Shown: piece after piece, positions 7,137-12,806 of the stretch
Layout: every line of letters starts with the position of its first letter
How positions within the stretch are numbered: position 1 is the first letter of the stretch
Assembly (NCBI GenBank): GCA_013214715.1
Contig: JABSSB010000052.1
Span: 1 to 12,806 of the forward strand
Reading direction: 5' to 3'
From: Paracoccaceae bacterium
Lineage (GTDB): Bacteria > Pseudomonadota > Alphaproteobacteria > Rhodobacterales > Rhodobacteraceae
Length of the DNA stretch: 12,806 nucleotides
Made by a program: the position numbers and the translations under genes
Notes under the pieces: model-generated
Told to the model about the DNA's origin: nothing
What the model saw: only the letters and a program-made list of their open reading frames with translations
Databases searched by the model: none

Positions 7137-7390
7137 TCCGCCGCGCACTGTCACTGCTTCTGGTACTGCTGACCGGCATGATCCTGTTCTACATCTCGCG
7201 CTTCTGGGATTTCCGCTGGTGGGGGCGCGAGGGGCTGTTCGGGATAGACTGGATCAGGCCGCAGGGCGGGCTTTTGGCCACATGGCTGCGTGGAACCGAC
7301 TTCGCGGTTTATGAGCTGTTGATCTGGGGCCTCCTCTGCGTGCTGGTTCTGACCTTGTTGGATCGCCTGCTGAGACTGTTGAACAGATAA
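7133..7390 (+). CDS. Small two-helix membrane protein closing the redox operon
   Basis: An 85-residue protein of unknown function with two hydrophobic helices, about residues 4-22 and 60-80. They flank a short loop rich in Trp, Arg and Gly (FWDFRWWGREGLFGIDWIRPQGG). The C-terminus is basic (DRLLRLLNR), suggesting the cytoplasmic side. There are no histidines and its only cysteine lies inside the second helix, so no cofactor is indicated. The ATG overlaps the previous stop by ATGA and GAGG at 7122-7125 lies 7 bases upstream, so the gene looks real despite its size. It may be a small assembly or stabilising subunit of the membrane complex encoded by the preceding genes. Confidence 0.8.
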   Translation: MIRRALSLLLVLLTGMILFYISRFWDFRWWGREGLFGIDWIRPQGGLLATWLRGTDFAVYELLIWGLLCVLVLTLLDRLLRLLNR

Positions 7391-7402
7391 CCGCCCGTCA
7401 TG

Positions 7403-7417
7403 CCCCTCGAGGGGGCG
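7403..7417 (+). terminator. Possible weak transcript end after the redox operon
   Basis: A GC-rich palindrome (CCCCTCGAGGGG) starts about 13 bases after the TAA of the last operon gene. There is no following T-run, so it is at best a weak or Rho-assisted end. Listed with low confidence because little else in this intergenic stretch could end the transcript. Confidence 0.25.
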
Positions 7418-7508
7418 ACAGGTGGTCACGCGCTCCACGCTCAGCCCGAACAATCCGGCGTCGAAACCGGGCGCGACATTGTGCGAACGGGCCGATCTCT
7501 TGCTCATG

Positions 7509-7540
7509 TCAGATCAAATCGCTAGCGTAACGGTATCTGA
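7509..7540 (+). promoter_or_regulatory. Nested palindromes upstream of the PA14-like gene
   Basis: TCAGAT (7509-7514) and ATCTGA (7535-7540) form an inverted repeat around a second perfect palindrome, CGCTAGCG (7520-7527). The structure lies 20-50 bases before the ATG at 7561, where an operator or 5' leader would be expected. The nesting is not exactly symmetric (5 and 7 bases on the two sides), so chance is possible. Confidence 0.3.
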
Positions 7541-7547
7541 CCTATGT

Positions 7548-7551
7548 GGAG
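7548..7551 (+). promoter_or_regulatory. Ribosome binding site deciding the start at 7561
   Basis: GGAG lies 9 bases before the ATG at 7561. An in-frame GTG at 7546 would place this site inside the coding region and would add five residues before an otherwise well-formed signal peptide, so the ATG is preferred. Confidence 0.6.
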
Positions 7552-7560
7552 CCTTGCCAA

Positions 7561-8133
7561 ATGCCTCGCCTCTCCTACGTTCTTGCAGCCGTGATTGCGA
7601 CAATCCTTTCTCTGCCAGCCGCCGCGCAGGTCGTTCTGACCCCAGCCAACCCACAGCCCACCGGTCTGACACCGGGCCTGAAAGTGGTCTATGGCACGGC
7701 GCCGGATATCAAATCTCTCAACAAGGCCAGCTGGGCCACTCGCAAAAACGGCAAACCCGGTCAACCGCTGCGCGGACTGAGCTATGCGGATACCAAGCCG
7801 GGCGAAGGCGCGCTGACCTCGGGCATTGCCGAAAAAGTCGCTGCCCAGATCAACGGCTATATCCGCTTTGATGCGCCGGGAACTTATGACGTGGATTTCG
7901 TGACCAATGACGGCATCCGCGCCACCATCGGCGGTCAGCAGGTTGGCTATTTCGATGGGCGCCAGACTTGCCAGCCAACCTTTACCGAAACCGTGCAGGT
8001 GCCACAGGCCGGATGGTATGAGGTCGACATCCTCTGGTTTCAGCGCCTTGTGACCTCCTGCCTGAACATGCGGTGGGGTCCGGCCGGTGGGCAAGTCAAA
8101 TGGGTGCCCGACGCGCAATTCGGCTATAAGTGA
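7561..8133 (+). CDS. Exported PA14-domain-like protein
   Basis: A 190-residue protein with a clear signal peptide (MPRLSYVLAAVIATILSLPAAAQ, cleavage likely after AAA, near residue 22), so it should be periplasmic or secreted. Residues ~95-175 resemble a PA14 beta-barrel: INGYIRFDAPGTYDVDFVTNDGIRATIGGQ, then PQAGWYEVDILWFQ. The pattern (G-Y-I-x-F ... T/N-D-G-I-R ... I-G-G-Q) matches the usual 'nDG..l.idG' core. PA14 domains bind carbohydrate or act as adhesive or structural modules. Two cysteines (C137 and C167) could form a disulfide. It ends in a GTGA overlap with the next gene. The call rests on pattern resemblance, and the precise ligand is unknown. Confidence 0.8.
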   Translation: MPRLSYVLAAVIATILSLPAAAQVVLTPANPQPTGLTPGLKVVYGTAPDIKSLNKASWATRKNGKPGQPLRGLSYADTKPGEGALTSGIAEKVAAQINGYIRFDAPGTYDVDFVTNDGIRATIGGQQVGYFDGRQTCQPTFTETVQVPQAGWYEVDILWFQRLVTSCLNMRWGPAGGQVKWVPDAQFGYK

Positions 8134-8495
8134 GCGCGCCTGACAGCGCTGATCCGATCACTGCGCTACGAAATCTTGGTCCGGCCTTTGCCGAAAGCTG
8201 CGCAAAGGCCGGGATTACCACGGCCACGCAACTGCGCGATCTGGGCACAGACGCCGCCTATGAAAGGCTGTTGCAGCACGGCACGCGGCCGCATTTCATC
8301 GGGTATTACGTGATCGAAATGGCGCTTCAGGGGCGGCCCTGGAATGATTGCCAGGGGGCCGAGAAAGACGCGCTACGCGCCCGCTTCGACGCGATCAAAG
8401 CCCGTGTTGCCGCGGCACGCCCCCAGAAAGACAAGGATCGCGACGTATTGGGCGCGATCCTTGACCAGATCGGGGTGATTGAAAAACCGCGCTAA
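8130..8495 (+). CDS. TfoX/Sxy C-terminal-domain-like protein
   Basis: A 121-residue cytoplasmic protein. Residues ~10-85 fit the TfoX C-terminal domain: ITALRNLGPAFAESCAKAGITTATQLRDLGTDAAYERLL, then a hydrophobic helix, WNDC and K-x-x-LRARF. This helical domain resembles a helix-hairpin-helix element. The TfoX N-terminal domain is missing, so it should not be called a competence activator. It starts with GTG overlapping the preceding stop (GTGA), with no evident Shine-Dalgarno, so translation probably depends on the PA14-like gene. Coupling a periplasmic protein to a cytoplasmic TfoX_C protein is functionally unexplained. Its stop is only four bases from the stop of the convergent hydrolase gene. 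Confidence 0.8.
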   Translation: MSAPDSADPITALRNLGPAFAESCAKAGITTATQLRDLGTDAAYERLLQHGTRPHFIGYYVIEMALQGRPWNDCQGAEKDALRARFDAIKARVAAARPQKDKDRDVLGAILDQIGVIEKPR

Positions 8496-8499
8496 GCGA

Positions 8500-9831
8500 T
8501 CAGGACCCGGACGCCTCGGCAATAATGGCGTCGAAGACATTGATGTTGAACTCGTCAAAGAAATTGGACGAGGCCACCGGTTGCGAGGATTGTTTCACAA
8601 TCGCCACGTCCCGGTCGATATCGATATAGACCCACTGCCCGTTCACCCCGATCGCGGTGAACGCCTCGTGACCCGGCGTATGACGCACCCACCATTGCGC
8701 CCGATAGGACCAATCGCCGCCGCCCATTACGCCGCCGGATTCAGTCCCATTGGTGAAGGCGTCTATATCGCCGCCATCGCTTAATTGCTGGATCACCGCA
8801 GGGTCCACAACCTGCTGTCCGTTGAACATCCCATCCGCGAGCATCATCGCGGCAAAGCGCGCCAGATCATTGGGCGTGGCATTCAGACCGCCCCCTGCGA
8901 ACAAGGTCCCGTTGCGATCCAACAGCACATAGGTTTCGCCATCCGTGCCCAGTTTCGACCACAGCAGATTATAGAGATTGTCCTGAAAGCTTTCGCCCGT
9001 CACACGGTTGGTCAGCCAGTTGACCACATCCGTCTTGGGCGTCTGATAGTGAAAGATCTCCCCATGCGGATGCGCGTCATCCTGCGGCAGCGTCGGCAAA
9101 TAGGTATAGATGCTGTCCGCCGGACTCTCATCGGCTGGCGCCTCAAGGAAACCCAGCACCTTGGAATATTGGGTAATGCCGGAATTCGGGTCTGCGTAAT
9201 CCTCTGAGAAATCGAGGCTGTTGGTCATGTCAAAGACCTGCCCCACCGTGGCCCCGTCAAAGGCCCCGCCGGTGGCCAGTTCCGGAATGGTTTCCGTCAC
9301 CAGATCATCCTCGCGCACCGCGCCATCCGCGACAGCCATCAGTCCAAAGAGACCCGCAAAGCTTTTGGTGACCGACATCATCTGATGCGTCTGGTCGGCA
9401 TTCATCCCGTTGAGATACCGTTCCCAGACGACATGACCGTCATGGATGACGACCAAAGCGTCGGTATAGGTCTCTTTCATCCATGTCGGCAGATCCGAAA
9501 GCGTGCCGTCTTCGCGCGCGGCCTGCAGATTGTCGATCCCGCCATCGATCCGACGCGGCAGGTCCACCGGCACCACCGCATGCGGAATACCTGCCGTCGG
9601 ATAAAGCGCGCGCATGTTTTGGTAAGACCACCGATTATACGGCACGCCAAACAGGCCATTGCTGCGATCCACCCGCAGCTCGGGCGGCGGCGGAAAGCCC
9701 TGCATCAGGCCAAGTTCGTCAGCCGTTGCATAGGGATTATCCGCATGGATGTCGGCCCAAACCGGCAGACTCAAACACGCAAAAAGCGCGGCAGCCAAAG
9801 GTCCGTACCCTCTTGTGGCGATGAAAGACAT
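8500..9831 (-). CDS. Exported serine hydrolase, beta-lactamase class C / 6-aminohexanoate-dimer hydrolase-like
   Basis: A 443-residue penicillin-binding-protein/class C-fold hydrolase. A signal peptide (residues 1-26, cleavage likely after VWA) sends it to the periplasm. The catalytic S153-V-T-K156 (SxxK) lies in MMSVTKSFAG, and Y262 in FHYQTPKTDVV is the likely general-base tyrosine, as in NylB-type enzymes. The C-terminal motif is HTPGHEAFTAIGVNGQ instead of KTG, typical of amide/ester hydrolases rather than true beta-lactamases. Regions such as GGGLNATPNDLARFAAMML are family hallmarks. The ATG at 9829-9831 has AGGAGG five bases upstream. The substrate (ester, amide oligomer or peptide) cannot be assigned. 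It follows a TetR-family gene on the same strand. Confidence 0.92.
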   Translation of the reverse strand: MSFIATRGYGPLAAALFACLSLPVWADIHADNPYATADELGLMQGFPPPPELRVDRSNGLFGVPYNRWSYQNMRALYPTAGIPHAVVPVDLPRRIDGGIDNLQAAREDGTLSDLPTWMKETYTDALVVIHDGHVVWERYLNGMNADQTHQMMSVTKSFAGLFGLMAVADGAVREDDLVTETIPELATGGAFDGATVGQVFDMTNSLDFSEDYADPNSGITQYSKVLGFLEAPADESPADSIYTYLPTLPQDDAHPHGEIFHYQTPKTDVVNWLTNRVTGESFQDNLYNLLWSKLGTDGETYVLLDRNGTLFAGGGLNATPNDLARFAAMMLADGMFNGQQVVDPAVIQQLSDGGDIDAFTNGTESGGVMGGGDWSYRAQWWVRHTPGHEAFTAIGVNGQWVYIDIDRDVAIVKQSSQPVASSNFFDEFNINVFDAIIAEASGS

Positions 9832-9836
9832 GTTAC

Positions 9837-9842
9837 CCTCCT
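9837..9842 (-). promoter_or_regulatory. Strong Shine-Dalgarno of the serine hydrolase
   Basis: AGGAGG on the - strand, 5 bases before the ATG at 9831; it fixes the hydrolase start and predicts efficient translation. Confidence 0.8.
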
Positions 9843-9860
9843 GAGATCATGGTCCCACTC

Positions 9861-9894
9861 ATAAAACGGCGGCCGGCCGGTTTGGTCAACCAAA
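9861..9894 (-). promoter_or_regulatory. Sigma70-type promoter with overlapping inverted repeat
   Basis: On the - strand, TTGACC (9884-9889, 5 of 6 to consensus) and TTTTAT (9861-9866, 4 of 6) are separated by exactly 17 bases. This places the transcript start some 20-25 bases before the hydrolase ATG. The -35 box lies inside an inverted repeat with 6-base arms (TTTGGT, 2-base centre, ACCAAA; 9881-9894), and the spacer holds the palindrome GGCCGGCC. This layout suits a repressor operator, and the adjacent upstream gene is a TetR-family regulator. Confidence 0.6.
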
Positions 9895-9913
9895 GCAATG
9901 CGCGCAGTGGGCC

Positions 9914-10543
9914 TTAGATGCGCCCGCCCTCGAGATTCTGAGCGACGTCTTCGACCATCTCGGCGATGCGGCCCTCGGCTTCGCTGCGCTGTGCATAGGC
10001 ACGCAGGCCGAAAATCTCTGCCTGCAGGCGCGAGGCCAGATGGGCCGGGTCTGTGCCGTCGGGCAGATCTCCACGCGCCTGCGCATCGGCAAAAGCGTCC
10101 GCAAAATCCGCATCCGTCTGGCGCATCATATCTTCGGCCGCGGCGCGCAAGGTCGGGTCGGTTTCCATGGTTTCCACAAAGGTTTTCATCAACATGCAGG
10201 CCCGCGATGGCGGCGCTTCGGCCATTTGCTGCCCCAAACCCCGCACATGCGCCGCAAGCCCCGCCAAAGGCCCGTCAGCATCGGACAGGCTTTGCGCCAG
10301 CGCCTCCTGAACTAGGGCTGCCTTGGACCCAAAAGCCGCATGGATCGACCCAGGCCGCATATCCAACGCAGCCTCAAGATCTTTCAAAGACGTCGCGTGA
10401 TGGCCCCGCGACCAGAACAGCGCCAACGCGATGCGGATGAGCTGACCGTGGTCTGGCAGGATCCGTTTTGCACTTGGTAGATCAACAGCGTCACGCAGAG
10501 GCTTTGTGGCGCGCGGAATTTCAAGCAACGCCCGAGACGCCAT
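9914..10543 (-). CDS. TetR/AcrR-family regulator with damaged or replaced 5' end
   Basis: A transcriptional repressor-type protein. The DNA-binding helix-turn-helix is visible as LIRIALALFWSRGHHATSLKDLEAALDMRPGSIHAAFGSKAALVQEAL. A ligand-binding C-terminal domain follows, including RACMLMKTFVETMETDPTLR and DPAHLASRLQAEIFGLRAYA. Homology appears to begin near 10440; between there and ~10500 on the - strand I see no native start codon. The reading frame continues into the antisense of a dehydratase/dioxygenase gene fragment. The first usable start is ATG at 10543 (weak AGG 7 bases upstream), and others lie at 10558 and 10651. The protein therefore either carries a foreign N-terminal tail or is not made. 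It probably regulates the downstream hydrolase, 82 bases away. Confidence 0.72.
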   Translation of the reverse strand: MASRALLEIPRATKPLRDAVDLPSAKRILPDHGQLIRIALALFWSRGHHATSLKDLEAALDMRPGSIHAAFGSKAALVQEALAQSLSDADGPLAGLAAHVRGLGQQMAEAPPSRACMLMKTFVETMETDPTLRAAAEDMMRQTDADFADAFADAQARGDLPDGTDPAHLASRLQAEIFGLRAYAQRSEAEGRIAEMVEDVAQNLEGGRI

Positions 10544-10761
10544 CCTTGGGCCTGACATCCATCGATCATATCGCCCAAACGATGACTTATGACGAAATGC
10601 TGAGTTGGACCCAGTTCTATACAACCTTGTTTGCCATGGAGACGTCTCCAATGGTTGACGTCATCGATCCTGATGGGTTGGTCCGCAGCCAGGCGGTGCA
10701 AACCAGCAATGGCAAGGTGAGGGTGACTCTTAACGAAACCGACACGCACAGAACGTTGGCT
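10445..10761 (+). pseudogene. Internal fragment of a 3-dehydroshikimate dehydratase / 4-hydroxyphenylpyruvate dioxygenase-like gene
   Basis: About 105 codons read cleanly as part of the bifunctional sugar-isomerase/HPPD-like protein that converts 3-dehydroshikimate to protocatechuate (QuiC type). The stretch GSVLHLVDQQRHAEALWR is the end of one vicinal-oxygen-chelate unit. It is followed by GLTSIDHIAQTMTYDEML, TQFYTTLF, PMVDVIDPDGLVRSQAVQ and VTLNETDTHRTLA, with His in IDHIAQ a metal-ligand candidate. The start and the C-terminal half are missing and homology ends abruptly at both sides. The left edge coincides with the place where the TetR gene loses its native start, so this is a rearrangement scar. 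The frame stays open to 11382, but that sequence no longer looks like the family. Confidence 0.7.
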
Positions 10762-11049
10762 CGAGTACAGCAGAGGACTGCTTTCCACCCTTTGAGCCAA
10801 TTTTGCCACAGGATTTTCTGCCGCCAGTTTTTACAGTTTTTTCAATACCCTGCGCGCAACCAACGTGCAAATAGTCCAGTCAAAGCTCAGCAGAGGTTGC
10901 GTCCCTTCTGGGTTTCGACCGAGATAAGCCCCCAGACCCGATCTGGAGGCACAGGTGAAGTTCACCGCTGCCCCCATCGGATCGCTATTTTGCGTCGCGC
11001 AGCGCAAAAACTGACGGACAATCGACCCCACACACGCAAAAGAAGGCAG
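10762..11049. other. Stretch without a recognisable gene
   Basis: I see no convincing coding sequence on either strand: the open frames here have no family resemblance and run antisense to each other. It may hold further remnants of the decay that produced the neighbouring fragment. A small hairpin at 10988-11009 is its only clear structure. Confidence 0.5.
10988..11009 (-). terminator. Possible terminator hairpin after the zinc-ribbon-like gene
   Basis: TTTTGCG and CGCAAAA form a 7-bp stem around an 8-base GC-rich loop, about 40 bases downstream of the stop of the - strand gene ending at 11050. There are A/T bases on both sides but no long T-run, so termination would be weak and possibly bidirectional. 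Confidence 0.35.
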
Positions 11050-11397
11050 TTACATATCGAAAATATCCATCAGGTTTTCGAACATGCTTTCGCGCTTTTT
11101 CTTTTTCCCATGGGGCGCATGATGCTGATGTTGCTGTGCATAGCCTTGGGGCTGCATGGTCGGCTGCTGGTATTGCGGCTGCTGGGGTTGATAGGCTTGT
11201 GCGGGCGGCGGTGTCGGCTGCGGACTTTGCGCACGCGCCTCTTCCAGCGCCTCATTGCGGATCATCAGGATGATCTTTTCCAATTCGCCCTTGTCCAGCC
11301 AGATCCCACCCGATGTCTGACAGATATCAATCTTCACGCCATAGCGTTCGATTTCCCGCATCGGAGAGCCATCAATCGGTGAACTGATCAGGGGCAT
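11050..11397 (-). CDS. Zinc-ribbon (zf-TFIIB-like) protein with degenerate ligands and Pro/Gln-rich tail
   Basis: A 115-residue cytoplasmic protein. Residues 1-45 match the zf-TFIIB domain: SPIDGSPMREIERYGVKIDI, CQTSGGIWLDKGELEKII. In family members with a full ribbon the ligands are CPxC and CPxC; here the corresponding positions are S6, D9, C26 and S29, so only one cysteine remains and zinc binding is doubtful. A helical segment follows, then a low-complexity Pro/Gln/Tyr/His region (about 58-95), a lysine cluster (GKKKKRE) and the C-terminal ESMFENLMDIFDM. Family proteins often end in such short hydrophobic-acidic tails. The ribosome binding site is weak (AGGA ~12 bases upstream). An intrinsic terminator lies just upstream, so it needs its own promoter. 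Confidence 0.78.
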   Translation of the reverse strand: MPLISSPIDGSPMREIERYGVKIDICQTSGGIWLDKGELEKIILMIRNEALEEARAQSPQPTPPPAQAYQPQQPQYQQPTMQPQGYAQQHQHHAPHGKKKKRESMFENLMDIFDM

Positions 11398-12806
11398 GGG
11401 TGCATACTTTCCTACAAAAAAAACTCGGTTTTCCTGAGCAGGCAGATATGGGCTTGCCCCCCGATTTCAAGTCATGATCCCTGCGCGGACGCCGCCATGC
11501 GTCATCGGTTGCATGTTCAAGTTGCTGTTGGAACTTCTTCTGGATGTCGGCCGGTTCTTCAATGGCGGCGCGAATATCCGAACTGTTGAACAGGCTCACC
11601 TCGACATGGTTGCCGATATGCGAAAGTTCGCCCTCGGCGCGAAACAACGCGGTGTCCGCGAGACCGTCAATCTGGAAATACTGAACCTCACGGGCGAAGC
11701 CTTTCGGCGTGAACACGCCTTTTGGTTGGCTGATGATATGCTGTCCGATCGGCGACAGGGTCGATTGATCAACCAAAATCGTTTCAGCTACGGCCATATC
11801 CTGCAAACGGGCAGCCAGGTTCACCGGGCTGCCAAGCGCGGTGTATTCCAATCGCTGATCTGAGCCGAAATTGCCAATCGTGCAAAAACCGGTCGCGATG
11901 CCCATCTGTACCTGCACATCGTTGGGGACGCCGTTTTTCTTCCAATAGCTCTGCAGCGAAGCCATCCGCTCCTGCAATTTCAGGGCTATTTCGGGCAACG
12001 AATGGCATCTTCCAATTCGCCCTGCGTTTCCGGGTCACCAAAAAACACAAGCACGGCAGCGCCGCTGAACTTGTCGATTGTGCCGCCGTAATCCAGCGCC
12101 ACATTTGTCATTTCCAACAGATAGGAAATGATCACGGCCGCCAGTCGCTGAGGTTCCAGGGTGTGGCTCAGATCGGTGACGCGCACGAAGTCGGAGAAAA
12201 AGAATGTGAGGTTCTTGCCCGTGTGGATATGGGATTTGTCTTCTGTTTCTGAAAAAATGCTGCTGTAGATCTGCGGTGAGAGGTGTTTCGCCTGACGATT
12301 GGCCAGGTTCTCCACCTGACGGCTTTTCGCCTCGATCACCTCAAGGTCCCTGATTTTCTGGCTCAGCAGTTCCTCTCGTTCACGCCTTAACGCCCAGTCT
12401 TCCGTGCGATCAATACACTGACCTTGCACGCCATTGAGATAGGAAAAGTCCTTGTCTGTTGTCTGCGCAGAGAGTAGCGAAAAGATGCGCGGGCGGTCCT
12501 TGACCGAAATCAACCTTTTTCAGCAGCACAAATCCGGAATAGTCCAGAACGGGAAAAGGCTGCGAAACTTGTCGTTGACCCTCTAAATCTCCAACTCCCG
12601 AGTTGCGAAATAGCCGGCTTTGATGACGTTTCGGACGTTGAAGACGCTCAGATCCAGACTGGCCTTTTGAATAAAGAATTGGCCTGCATTTATAACCTTC
12701 ACTTCAAATGCGTCGACCTCCGCGGCCTTCCCAAAGAACAATCTTGGCAATGGGTTGACGCGTCAGAAGGCTCAAACGCTCATTTGGCGATGCCCAAACC
12801 AGTCAG
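11372..12806 (-). pseudogene. Class III adenylate/guanylate cyclase, frameshifted and catalytically degenerate (runs off the window)
   Basis: Remnant of a cyclase with an N-terminal sensor part, a coiled linker (REREELLSQKIRDLEVIEAK, then SRQVENLANRQAKHLSPQIY) and a catalytic domain. The catalytic domain begins LTFFFSDFVRVT (first metal Asp, codon 12190-12192) and continues GGTIDKFSGAAVLVFFGDPE. It then breaks near 11993-11996, where one base is missing from a C-run, and resumes in another frame with PEIALKLQERM, GIATGFCTIGNFGSDQRLEYT and SPVNLAARLQ. The second metal-binding Asp (expected G-D-A) is Ala, at 12058-12060. Upstream, the same frame has two in-frame stops (12520-12522, 12583-12585), although protein-like sequence (NVRNVIKAGYFATRELEI) continues. 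The transition-state Asn and Arg (VNLAAR) remain. The 3' tail to 11372 runs through a terminator and is unlikely to be original. Confidence 0.8.
11416..11438 (-). terminator. Rho-independent terminator of the cyclase gene
   Basis: On the - strand, CTCAGG, AAAA loop, CCGAG form a short stem with one bulged A, followed directly by eight T. This is the best intrinsic terminator in the window. It follows the cyclase pseudogene and precedes the zinc-ribbon-like gene, separating their transcription. It lies inside the open tail of the cyclase frame, implying that the original stop was upstream. Confidence 0.65.

Noticed and set aside
7151..7507. Open frame of 118 codons on the - strand starting in the gap after the redox operon
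   Set aside because: Most of it is the antisense of the 85-residue membrane protein gene, it lacks a ribosome binding site and has no family resemblance.
8130..8495. Annotation as the competence regulator TfoX/Sxy
   Set aside because: Only the C-terminal-type domain is visible; the TfoX N-terminal domain is absent.
8500..9831. Annotation as a beta-lactamase conferring resistance
   Set aside because: SxxK and Tyr are present but the KTG box is replaced by a GxxGQ-type motif, as in NylB-like esterases/amide hydrolases.
10762..11382. Continuation of the + strand frame after the dehydratase fragment
   Set aside because: Homology stops at ~10761, and the rest runs antisense through the zinc-ribbon-like gene, so it is chance openness.
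1..12806. CRISPR array, tRNA, rRNA or complete insertion sequence
   Set aside because: No repeated spacer pattern, cloverleaf-like sequence, rRNA segment or transposase was seen on reading both strands.

Overview
The window looks like a chromosomal segment of an alphaproteobacterium, most likely of the Rhodobacteraceae/Roseobacter group. This is inferred from the GC-rich coding sequence, the tightly packed operons joined by 4-base ATGA/GTGA overlaps, and the protein flavour; no rRNA or other marker gene is present to confirm it. I found no tRNA, rRNA, CRISPR array or intact insertion sequence.

Region 1 (1-3206, + strand) is the distal part of a Dpp/Opp-type peptide ABC transporter operon. 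It holds the C-terminal end of a DppB-like permease, a complete DppC-like permease and two ATPases (DppD- and DppF-like), all overlapping by 1-4 bases. The substrate-binding protein is not in the window.

Region 2 (3207-7390, + strand) is the most interesting part. A 138-base leader with a perfect 9-bp inverted repeat precedes five genes, each overlapping the next by ATGA. They encode (i) a soluble fusion of an N-terminal Rieske [2Fe-2S] domain to a glutamate-synthase-type FMN/[3Fe-4S] domain that lacks the glutaminase domain, (ii) a small three-helix membrane protein, (iii) a ferric-reductase-like haem b membrane domain fused to a second Rieske domain, (iv) a membrane-anchored protein with paired CxxxC motifs, and (v) an 85-residue two-helix membrane protein. 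Together they read as an uncharacterised membrane-linked redox chain: a flavoprotein passing electrons through iron-sulfur centres to or from a membrane cytochrome b. Substrate and direction are unknown.

Region 3 (7391-9913) holds a secreted PA14-like protein, a small TfoX C-terminal-domain protein translationally overlapped with it, and, convergent on the - strand, an exported serine hydrolase of the beta-lactamase/NylB type. The hydrolase has a well-formed promoter, an operator-like inverted repeat and a strong Shine-Dalgarno site.

Region 4 (9914-12806) is a decay zone. A TetR-family regulator has lost its native 5' end. It abuts, in antisense, an internal fragment of a 3-dehydroshikimate dehydratase/4-hydroxyphenylpyruvate dioxygenase-like gene. 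About 290 bases without a recognisable gene follow, then a small protein with a degenerate zinc-ribbon (zf-TFIIB type) and proline/glutamine-rich tail. The last feature is a class III adenylate cyclase pseudogene with a frameshift, a lost catalytic Asp and probable in-frame stops, running off the right edge.
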